A DNA stretch of 6,857 bases. It comes from Candidatus Neomicrothrix sp. UBA4542. Its GTDB lineage: Bacteria; Actinomycetota; Acidimicrobiia; Acidimicrobiales; Poriferisodalaceae. Position 1 is the first letter of the stretch, and each line of letters starts with the position of its first letter. The position numbers were made by a program, and so were the translations under genes. Shown in pieces: positions 1-5,943 of the stretch. Location: NCBI GenBank assembly GCA_002388005.1, contig DGLO01000109.1, positions 3,784 to 10,640 of the forward strand, read 5' to 3'. Under the pieces are notes generated by a model. The model worked only from the letters and a program-made list of their open reading frames with translations. It ran no database searches and was not told the DNA's origin.

Positions 1-893
1 TGCACGTTGTGGCCACTATCGGGAACGGTAACTAATTGGCCGTTGGGTAAGGCATCGGCAAATCGTTGAGCCGCGTCGGCTGTCAGTACATTCGAATCTG
101 CGCCTCGGATCAGCAAAGTTGGTTGCGTGATCGAGGCAGCATCTTGAAGCGAGAAGAGGTCGCTCTGTTCGCGTTGGGTTCGGGTGGTCGCTAAGCGGGG
201 ACCATGGTCTCTTTTGCTTACGTATTTGCCGTCGGCACGTTGAAGCAAGTTGTACTTAACAGTTCTTTCAATGTGTTCGCGGGAGCGATACGGATCGTAT
301 TTCTGAACGGACTGGACGAAGTGTTCGACGTCGTCAAATTCACGGTTCTCAGTCACAAAACTTCGGATGCTTTTCGTGCCTTGGTCCGATAGCTCCGGCC
401 CGATGTCAACGAGAACGATGCGATCGGAGCGGTGAGGTTCATCGACCGCGAGTCGCATCGTGTTCATTCCTCCCATCGAATGACCAATGACGGTGACCGA
501 TGCGACGTTGAGTTCTTCCAAGACAGCGCTGGCATCGGAAGCCATAGCGTTCGATGAGTAGTCAGCGTCACGAGCCCACTCGCTGTCGCCATGGCCGCGC
601 TGGTCTAGCGCCAAAATGTGGAATCGGTCCGCCAGATGCAGGCTCACCAAATCCCACGAATGGGCCGACTGGTTCCCTCCATGTAGCAGCAACAAGGTTG
701 GCAGGGTCGGATCACCCCATTCAAGGAGATGGAATCGTTGGTGCCGAGCGATGACATTGGTCGAGACATAGCGAATCGTGTCGGAATGCTGGATTCCAAG
801 ATCGTTAGCGCTTTCGCAAAGGCTGGAGAATTCAGCGCTACCTGTCATATCGAGAGGCGTACTCGATGGGGAGAACTCGTTGAGGTATGGCAT
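1..893 (-). CDS. alpha/beta hydrolase, C-terminus cut by window edge
   Basis: This is a serine hydrolase of the alpha/beta fold, probably cytoplasmic, cleaving an ester, lactone or related bond. I read 297 codons from ATG at 893 to the window edge. The oxyanion-hole motif HGG is at 71-73, and the nucleophile elbow GHSMGG at 137-142 places the serine at 139. The likely acid is D266 in RGADSNVL, and the catalytic histidine is H295 in DSGHNV, so the triad is complete. Only a short C-terminal helix, perhaps 15-25 residues by family habit, should be missing. About 55 residues precede the first core strand, a fairly long leader; Met16 is an alternative start. The ATG lies 6 bases after, and in the same frame as, the TGA of the acyl-CoA dehydrogenase, so translation is probably coupled. 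Beside a Baeyer-Villiger monooxygenase, hydrolysis of its ester or lactone product is the most likely role, but esterase, enol-lactonase or C-C hydrolase cannot be separated from sequence alone. Confidence 0.9.
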   Translation of the reverse strand, partial: MPYLNEFSPSSTPLDMTGSAEFSSLCESANDLGIQHSDTIRYVSTNVIARHQRFHLLEWGDPTLPTLLLLHGGNQSAHSWDLVSLHLADRFHILALDQRGHGDSEWARDADYSSNAMASDASAVLEELNVASVTVIGHSMGGMNTMRLAVDEPHRSDRIVLVDIGPELSDQGTKSIRSFVTENREFDDVEHFVQSVQKYDPYRSREHIERTVKYNLLQRADGKYVSKRDHGPRLATTRTQREQSDLFSLQDAASITQPTLLIRGADSNVLTADAAQRFADALPNGQLVTVPDSGHNV

Positions 894-899
894 GTGCTC

Positions 900-2012
900 T
901 CAGATCCGACCTAGGTGCAGGTCAAGGTAGCCGCGTGCGATGTTTGCGTGGAGAACGTCAGTTGGGCCCTCGGCCAGCCGCGTGGCGCGGGCGCGGCGAA
1001 ACAGAGACGCCAACGGGTGCGAGTCAACTAAGGCTTCACCGCCGATTATCTGAATTGCTAGATCCACGAGAAGGTTCAGAGTTTCGGTAGCTAAAACTTT
1101 CGATGCCATTACTTCGTTTACGGCGTTCTCTCCGGCGTCAACGAGTCGAGCGGTGCGATACACGGCACTCCTAACGCCGTACGACTGAGACCGCATCCTC
1201 CCGAACTGAACCCTCACCGCCTGATCGCTCCCAGCATCGATCTCAGACGATCGACCTTGCTCAACATGCTCCGCGACGATGTCGCACACGAAACTGCACA
1301 GTCCCAAGGAATCAGCGGCTATCGCCATACGGACAGCGTTCACCTGATCAAGAGCTCTCTTCATTCCCGCTCCAGCCTCACCAATCAGATGTTCGCGGGG
1401 AACATGTACATCGGTGAAAGAGAAACTTGCGTGTTGAGTTCCATCAACGGAGCCGAAGCGTCGAATTATTTGTACTCCGGGGCTGTTTGTCTCAATCAGA
1501 ACCATTGCAGGTCCAACATTTTCAAGTTCGACCAAAGTGTTTATGAAATCAGCGTGCGACCCCCCTGTCACATATGACTTGTGACCATTCACGACCAAAT
1601 GGTCACCCTCGTCTCGCGCCCACGTGTGCCTCTCAGCATCGGGTGGTTCCGTGAACCCGAACCCGCCTTTGGCCTCGCCAGCTAAGTAAGGCCCTAGAAA
1701 TTTGTTTCGCACATGTTCCGATGCCTGAGCGAGCAGTCCTGGCATAGGTCCAAAAAATCCAGGTAGATGACTAACGCCACAGGCCCCGAGGGCTTCACGA
1801 GCGATAGTCAGATCAAGAGACGTGCCCGCGGTTCCTCCGAATTCGGCTGGCTGGGTCAGGAGATAGATGCCTGCCTGCTTCGATAGAGCTCGGGTTTCGC
1901 TTTCAATCTGATGGGCTTCGAGGCTGTCGGTGTTGAGTGAAGCGACCTGACGGCCAAGTGAGTGAGCTCGTCGTTGAATGTCGCGTTGAGCGTCGTTGAG
2001 AAAATCTGGCAC
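900..2012 (-). CDS. acyl-CoA dehydrogenase, FAD-dependent
   Basis: This 370-residue protein is expected to form the C2-C3 double bond in an acyl-CoA thioester, passing electrons through FAD to an electron-transfer flavoprotein. The N-terminal helical domain spans about 1-115, the beta domain about 116-215 with the flavin-contact motif GFGFTEP at 117-123, and the C-terminal helical domain runs to the end. QIIGGEAL at 321-328 is the conserved FAD-binding segment. AEGPTDV at 347-353 places E348 where many family members (ACAD10/11 style) carry the catalytic base. After TEP the usual AGSD-type run is replaced by PDAERHTWA, so the acyl substrate may be unusual. The start is GTG at 2012: the upstream in-frame TAG at 2055-2057 allows no earlier ATG, GTG or TTG. 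No Shine-Dalgarno is obvious, but TACCGT sits exactly at -12 to -7, suggesting a leaderless mRNA. It is first in an operon with the hydrolase and would act on the acid released by that enzyme after CoA activation. Confidence 0.9.
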   Translation of the reverse strand: MPDFLNDAQRDIQRRAHSLGRQVASLNTDSLEAHQIESETRALSKQAGIYLLTQPAEFGGTAGTSLDLTIAREALGACGVSHLPGFFGPMPGLLAQASEHVRNKFLGPYLAGEAKGGFGFTEPPDAERHTWARDEGDHLVVNGHKSYVTGGSHADFINTLVELENVGPAMVLIETNSPGVQIIRRFGSVDGTQHASFSFTDVHVPREHLIGEAGAGMKRALDQVNAVRMAIAADSLGLCSFVCDIVAEHVEQGRSSEIDAGSDQAVRVQFGRMRSQSYGVRSAVYRTARLVDAGENAVNEVMASKVLATETLNLLVDLAIQIIGGEALVDSHPLASLFRRARATRLAEGPTDVLHANIARGYLDLHLGRI

Positions 2013-2018
2013 CCCCGA

Positions 2019-2024
2019 ACGGTA
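2019..2024 (-). promoter_or_regulatory. putative -10 element of a leaderless promoter for the acyl-CoA dehydrogenase
   Basis: Read on the minus strand this is TACCGT, matching TANNNT, and it occupies exactly -12 to -7 relative to the G of the GTG start at 2012. Transcription would therefore begin on the start codon itself. This geometry is the known signature of leaderless transcripts in actinobacteria. No convincing -35 hexamer is visible. The only other purine-rich signal is the G-run abutting the start codon, which is too close to serve as a ribosome binding site. Confidence 0.5.
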
Positions 2025-2055
2025 GTCCGAGAAACACCAGTCGAACTCTTCGGTC

Positions 2056-2061
2056 TAATCT
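2056..2061 (+). promoter_or_regulatory. putative -10 element of a leaderless promoter for the SDR gene
   Basis: TAATCT matches TANNNT and lies exactly at -12 to -7 relative to the ATG at 2068, so the transcript would start at the A of the start codon. The bases between it and the ATG (CCGAGC) contain no Shine-Dalgarno sequence, which is consistent. It shares the 55-base divergent region with the opposite-facing element at 2019-2024, so a single regulator bound between them could control both arms. No clear -35 or perfect palindrome is seen. Confidence 0.5.
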
Positions 2062-2067
2062 CCGAGC

Positions 2068-2925
2068 ATGGACAAACTTGAAGGAAAGACCGCCGTGGTA
2101 ACCGGAGCAGCTTCGGGCATGGGCCTGGCGATGGCCCGCCGCTTCGCTCGCGCCGGAATGAAGGTCGTGCTTTCCGACGTTGACGAAGCCAAGCTCAACG
2201 TGGAGGTGGAAACCATCCGCGGGCTTGGAGCGGAGGTCATTGGGGTAGTCACTGATGTTTCCGATGAAGGTCAAAACCACGCTCTCCTTGATGCAACAAT
2301 CGACGCCTTTGGATCTGCCAATGTGGTGTGCTTAAACGCTGGGGTTCAGGGATCGATTGGTCGTTCCTGGTCTCTTTCACAAGACGACTACGACTGGACA
2401 CTAGGAATACTGCTTGGTGGAGTAATCCACGGTGTCCGGGTTTTCGTTCCTCACGTCGTCGAACACGATGACGGGCATATGGTCCTAACGGCTTCAATAG
2501 CAGGCCATATTTCTTCGCCGTTTGGTGCCCCATACAACATTGCCAAACACGGTGTAGCGACTCTCGCTGAAACTCTTTTCCACGAACTGAAAACCGAACG
2601 CTCAAATGTTGGTGTCACGTGCCTCTGCCCTGGTTTCGTAAATACAAACATTGTCAACGCGACCATTGCTCGCGCCGCAGGTTCAGTTGGGTCCGCGATA
2701 GACGACAGAGGCGACCAGATGCTTGAACTCACACACCGGGCTCTTCAAGGAGGTCTTGATCCGGAGATCGTGGGAGACCAAGTCCATGATGCGATCCTTA
2801 ACCAACAATTTTGGCTTTTCACGGACCAAGATTGGGATGCCGCGATATCGGCTCGGGCCCAAGAAATACGAGACAGAAATCAGCCAAAATTTCACGGACC
2901 AAGCCAAGGCTGGAAAGAAACGTAG
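2068..2925 (+). CDS. short-chain dehydrogenase/reductase (SDR), probable NAD-dependent alcohol dehydrogenase
   Basis: This 285-residue classical-type SDR is predicted to interconvert a secondary alcohol and a ketone in the cytoplasm. The glycine-rich cofactor motif TGAASGMG is at 12-19, and D37 at the end of the second strand favours NAD(H) over NADP(H). D63-V64 is the adenine-contact pair, LNAG at 89-92 supports the central sheet, the catalytic serine is S143 and the YxxxK pair is Y156 and K160. CPGFV at 187-191 is the usual segment after strand 6. One oddity is clear: in the helix-4 motif that normally reads VNLxG, the sequence is ILLGG, so the tetrad asparagine is leucine (L115). The C-terminal tail after about 245 is aromatic and polar and probably shapes the substrate pocket. 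The start is ATG at 2068, with no ribosome binding site but a leaderless-type -10. It lies upstream of the Baeyer-Villiger monooxygenase with a 110-base gap and plausibly makes that enzyme's ketone substrate. Confidence 0.9.
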   Translation: MDKLEGKTAVVTGAASGMGLAMARRFARAGMKVVLSDVDEAKLNVEVETIRGLGAEVIGVVTDVSDEGQNHALLDATIDAFGSANVVCLNAGVQGSIGRSWSLSQDDYDWTLGILLGGVIHGVRVFVPHVVEHDDGHMVLTASIAGHISSPFGAPYNIAKHGVATLAETLFHELKTERSNVGVTCLCPGFVNTNIVNATIARAAGSVGSAIDDRGDQMLELTHRALQGGLDPEIVGDQVHDAILNQQFWLFTDQDWDAAISARAQEIRDRNQPKFHGPSQGWKET

Positions 2926-3022
2926 GGACATCAGGTTCGTGAGAAAGAAGCTTTGGTTTTTGCAACTACTTGACCGCGTCTACAAACACAGCAACCTCGG
3001 GCTGGCCTGTAAGCCGTGTCGC

Positions 3023-3028
3023 TAAGTT
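3023..3028 (+). promoter_or_regulatory. possible -10 element just upstream of the Baeyer-Villiger monooxygenase
   Basis: TAAGTT fits TANNNT and ends 7 bases before the ATG at 3036, one base further out than the two elements in the divergent region. The sequence before this ATG has no Shine-Dalgarno, so a separate leaderless transcript for the monooxygenase is plausible within the 110-base gap after the SDR gene. The element is short and could occur by chance, and no matching -35 is seen at the usual spacing. Confidence 0.35.
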
Positions 3029-3035
3029 TGATGCC

Positions 3036-4661
3036 ATGAAAGAAGACGAAAGTCCCGAAATTCCCTCCTACGGAATCGTCATCATCGGAGCGGGAGTCTC
3101 AGGTTTGTACCAGCTATACAAATCGCGCGAAATCGGCGTGAGCGCTTTAGTCCTCGAGTCGGGGACCGATGTGGGGGGCACCTGGTATTGGAATCGTTAC
3201 CCAGGTGCCCGGTTTGATTCGGAGAGTTACTCTTACGGCTATTCATTCAGCCAGGAGTTACTTGACGAGTGGGATTGGCAGGAACGTTTCTCTGCTCAGC
3301 CAGAGAACCTTAGGTACCTCCAACACGTGTCCAACCGCTTCAGCCTGAGCGAAGACATCAGATTTGAAAGCATCGTCACCGAATGCATTTTCGATGAGAC
3401 CTGCGATGAATGGGAAGTGCACGTAGAAGACGGATTTCGGGTTCGGTGCCGTTTTCTGGTCACAGCCATCGGCATTTTGTCAAAACCGTTAATCCCAGAC
3501 TTCGAAGGAATGGATGACTTTAAAGGGCCATCGTTCCATACGGCCCGCTGGCCCCACGACGAAGTGACCTTTGAGGGAAAGCGCGTCGGCGTCATCGGCA
3601 CAGGAGCTACGGCGGTACAACTCATACAAGAAGTAGCTAAGACCTCAAAGCAGCTAACGATATTTCAGAGAAGTCCCAATTGGTGCGCCCCGCTCCACAA
3701 CAGCCCAATCGAATCGACCGAGATGGCTGACATCCGTTCCCGTTACGACGACATTTTCGAACGGTGCAGGAACTCTTTCTCGGGGTTCATCCATGATTCT
3801 GACCGTCGAAGGGCGCTCGAAGTCAGCCCCGAGGAGCGAGAAGCGTTGTACGAAGAACTTTATGCTTCGCCTGGTTTCGGCATTTGGATCGGAAATTTTC
3901 GGGACGTATTAGTTGATGAACAGGCGAACGCCACCCTCACTGACTTCATCGCACAGAAAATTCGCGAACGAGTGGCCGATCCAAAACTCGCCGAGAAACT
4001 AATCCCCACGGATCATGGCTTCGGCACACGCCGAGTACCGATGGAATCCGGATACTACGAGGTATATAACCAAGAGAACGTGCTTCTTGTTGACCTGAAT
4101 GAGACACCAATTGAAAAAATCACCACAGATGGGATCCAATGCTCAGACCGGGAACATCCCTTCGATTTGATCGTCTACGCGACCGGCTTCGATGCAGTTA
4201 TGGGACCCTACAACTCGATCAACTTCAGGGGTCTAAACGGCCGTACCCTCGCTGAGAAATGGGAAGCTGGACCTCGCACCTATCTTGGTTTGGCAACCGC
4301 CGGCTTCCCCAACATGTTCACCCTAGTTGGACCCCACAATGCGTCGACATTTTGCAATATGCCCAGGTGCATCGAACAGAACGTGGAATGGGTTTCGACA
4401 TTCATAGAACAGCTTTTCAGTTCAGACATCAGACGTGTAGACGTCGAATTTGAAGCTGAAGACGACTGGACCGAACACGTGCACGAGTCAGCGGAGCGAA
4501 TGCTATTTAGCAAAGTGGATTCATGGTTTATGGGGGTGAACAAGAATATTGCAGGCCGCGATGCCCGAACCTTCATGCTCTACGTTGGAGGACTTCCCAG
4601 ATACACGGAACTGTGCGACGAGGTAGCCAGAGATAGTTATCGAGGCTTTGTAATGAGTTGA
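3036..4661 (+). CDS. type I Baeyer-Villiger monooxygenase, PAMO/CHMO-like
   Basis: This 541-residue FAD- and NADPH-dependent monooxygenase inserts an oxygen atom next to a ketone to give an ester or lactone. The first Rossmann motif GAGVSG is at 18-23. GGTWYWNRYPGARFD at 47-61 is the family's flavin segment, with D61 matching PAMO D66. The Baeyer-Villiger fingerprint FKGPSFHTARWP at 162-173 is perfect. The NADPH Rossmann motif GTGATA is at 188-193, with R212 and R332 placed to bind the 2'-phosphate. R333 in GFGTRRV matches the catalytic arginine (PAMO R337), and ATGFD is at 382-386. From recalled PAMO sequence the match runs end to end, including KWEAGPRTYLGL and FMLYVGG. The active-site stretch GPHNASTFCNM (432-442) has PAMO's longer bulge rather than the shorter CHMO loop. 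I chose ATG at 3036 because it leaves a normal 14-residue lead before the first strand; a TTG at 2970 would add 22 unlike residues. The substrate is unknown. Confidence 0.95.
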   Translation: MKEDESPEIPSYGIVIIGAGVSGLYQLYKSREIGVSALVLESGTDVGGTWYWNRYPGARFDSESYSYGYSFSQELLDEWDWQERFSAQPENLRYLQHVSNRFSLSEDIRFESIVTECIFDETCDEWEVHVEDGFRVRCRFLVTAIGILSKPLIPDFEGMDDFKGPSFHTARWPHDEVTFEGKRVGVIGTGATAVQLIQEVAKTSKQLTIFQRSPNWCAPLHNSPIESTEMADIRSRYDDIFERCRNSFSGFIHDSDRRRALEVSPEEREALYEELYASPGFGIWIGNFRDVLVDEQANATLTDFIAQKIRERVADPKLAEKLIPTDHGFGTRRVPMESGYYEVYNQENVLLVDLNETPIEKITTDGIQCSDREHPFDLIVYATGFDAVMGPYNSINFRGLNGRTLAEKWEAGPRTYLGLATAGFPNMFTLVGPHNASTFCNMPRCIEQNVEWVSTFIEQLFSSDIRRVDVEFEAEDDWTEHVHESAERMLFSKVDSWFMGVNKNIAGRDARTFMLYVGGLPRYTELCDEVARDSYRGFVMS

Positions 4662-4668
4662 AATACGA

Positions 4669-5868
4669 TCAGTATGCGTATTGGTCAACTCGACATTGAG
4701 CTTGGGTTAACCCCTTACCGCGGATGATTCTGTCATCAGACCACAGGTCCAACGCTTCGGTTTCCCAGCCACCAAAGAGGTCTGGTGTAGCCGACTCAAG
4801 ACACTGCCGACCCATCCATTCGCCGTCTTTGTATCCAACTGGAAAACCCATTCCATTCAACGTGTAAGCGTATACACGACATAAATGGTCACCCTCTGGG
4901 AAATCACCAACGTAAGACACCCAAGGGGTTTCGATCTTCACTGATTCGCGAACTGCCGCTTGTAGCGCAGCAATGTAATTACCGGTGTCCCAATCCGGGA
5001 TTGACTTCTCAACCAATGCTGGACCCCCCGGCAGAGCCAGTCGGCCGTTCTCCCCCTTAACCAAAAGAACCTCCTGATCGTCACCCTCTCTGAGCAGCAA
5101 CAAGCGCGTCGACTTGATCTTTTTGCTGCTATGAGCGGCGAGAATCGAACGACCATCGGGAGTAAGTGCTTCATACACCTCGTCGTCATACAGGAACCAC
5201 CCGGTGGCTGGCGGAGCGTCCGCCGCGGCGTATTTGTTGAACGCCCCGATCCGGTGAGATTCGGAGCTGTTGCCGTTGGCTCGATGCCACAAATGCATGT
5301 TCATCAAAAGGAGGTCGCCGCGACACAACTCGGGGTCGACGTAGCTGTCTTCCGAAGGCCGGAGTGGTGCTTCAACTTCAAGAGGGCGTTCAGACCCCGG
5401 CCGCACCCGCTCAAGATGATGGGAGCCCGGCGCGACCAGCAGTTGTCCGGTGTGCTCATCAAAATCGCAGAAAGGAACGATCGCAAAGACCCAGTTCATC
5501 GATGAACCCACAGGTCTCCATCGTTTGTAGTCATTGTGGCTTGGTACTCCCGGCCCCCCCGGTGTTCGGTCATAAATTACGTAAGCCGACAGTTTGGGCT
5601 CAGCTCCTAGCACTTGACCCGCTGCGGGCGTAATTTGATGGTGGTCGGCCAAGAAAGAAAGATCGGGGTCCTTTAGACAGTTATTAGCGAGGGTGTACCT
5701 TCCGGGTTCGGGATATTCCAACTCGCGAACGTCGTACAAGGTGCCGTCAAGCGGGGGGTTCCGCTCGAACCCTTCTTCCAATCGGCAAATGTCGGCGTCA
5801 CATACTTGGCCTTTCAGAACTAAGAATCCTTCTCGGTGATAATCAGCTAGTTGTTGATCCGTGAGCAC
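4669..5868 (-). CDS. phytanoyl-CoA dioxygenase (PhyH) family protein with C-terminal degenerate Nudix-like domain
   Basis: Residues 1 to about 215 form a PhyH-type non-haem iron, 2-oxoglutarate-dependent dioxygenase, expected to hydroxylate a small lipid-like or natural-product substrate. The iron facial triad is visible as H111 and D113 (SHNDYKRW) plus H195 (HLWHR), and R206 in ESHRIG is placed to bind 2-oxoglutarate. Residues about 216-250 link to a second domain whose opening strands and LPGG (TRLLLLREGDDQEVLLV, then LALPGG at 277-282) look like a Nudix hydrolase. The helix that should carry REuxEExGu reads AAVRESVKIETPW (304-316), so the metal-binding glutamate pair is lost. I infer a non-hydrolytic, perhaps ligand-binding, domain. 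The start is GTG at 5868, preceded by GGGGAG with a 7-base spacer; a GTG at 5886 is an alternative, and the reading frame stays open further upstream without homology. The protein is 399 residues, longer than a typical PhyH of 250-300. It ends tail to tail with the monooxygenase. Confidence 0.85.
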   Translation of the reverse strand: MLTDQQLADYHREGFLVLKGQVCDADICRLEEGFERNPPLDGTLYDVRELEYPEPGRYTLANNCLKDPDLSFLADHHQITPAAGQVLGAEPKLSAYVIYDRTPGGPGVPSHNDYKRWRPVGSSMNWVFAIVPFCDFDEHTGQLLVAPGSHHLERVRPGSERPLEVEAPLRPSEDSYVDPELCRGDLLLMNMHLWHRANGNSSESHRIGAFNKYAAADAPPATGWFLYDDEVYEALTPDGRSILAAHSSKKIKSTRLLLLREGDDQEVLLVKGENGRLALPGGPALVEKSIPDWDTGNYIAALQAAVRESVKIETPWVSYVGDFPEGDHLCRVYAYTLNGMGFPVGYKDGEWMGRQCLESATPDLFGGWETEALDLWSDDRIIRGKGLTQAQCRVDQYAY

Positions 5869-5875
5869 TCGGCTT

Positions 5876-5881
5876 CTCCCC
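5876..5881 (-). promoter_or_regulatory. ribosome binding site deciding the dioxygenase start
   Basis: GGGGAG on the minus strand lies 7 bases before the GTG at 5868. It is the only good Shine-Dalgarno in the region and favours this start over the in-frame GTG at 5886. The protein then begins directly with the conserved PhyH lead LTDQQLADYHREGFLVL. Confidence 0.6.
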
Positions 5882-5933
5882 GACACCCCTAGCCTGCCAT
5901 GTGTCAAGGTGATGAGAACATTCCTTGCTAATT

Positions 5934-5938
5934 GGAGG
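5934..5938 (+). promoter_or_regulatory. ribosome binding site of the F420-type oxidoreductase
   Basis: GGAGG lies 5 bases before the ATG at 5944, a strong Shine-Dalgarno. It rules out the in-frame TTG at 5932, which would overlap this site and add only four residues before the family-typical MRIGIF start. Confidence 0.75.
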
Positions 5939-5943
5939 CGCGA

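Noticed and set aside
1257..1577. 106-residue open frame antisense to the acyl-CoA dehydrogenase
   Set aside because: It has no recognisable motif, and the opposite strand codes for conserved dehydrogenase sequence throughout; it is a shadow frame.
2015..2053. CCGAA...TTCGG inverted repeat and TCCGAG direct repeat in the divergent region as operator
   Set aside because: Arms of 5-6 bases separated by about 30 are expected by chance; no symmetric operator of useful length is present.
2944..2961. AAAG-loop-CTTT hairpin followed by GGTTTTT after the SDR gene, a terminator candidate
   Set aside because: The stem is only four A/T-rich pairs with a three-base loop, too weak to call an intrinsic terminator.
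2970..3035. TTG-initiated 22-residue extension of the monooxygenase
   Set aside because: The added residues resemble no family N-terminus, there is no ribosome binding site at the TTG, and the ATG at 3036 gives a normal distance to the first Rossmann strand.
5131..5505. 124-residue open frame antisense to the dioxygenase
   Set aside because: It overlies the iron-binding core of the PhyH domain on the other strand, is rich in Arg and Pro typical of shadow frames, and has no family signature.
5902..5907. Perfect TTGACA (-35 consensus) on the minus strand upstream of the dioxygenase
   Set aside because: No -10-like hexamer lies 16-18 bases downstream (the sequence there is GC-rich), so a full promoter cannot be supported.
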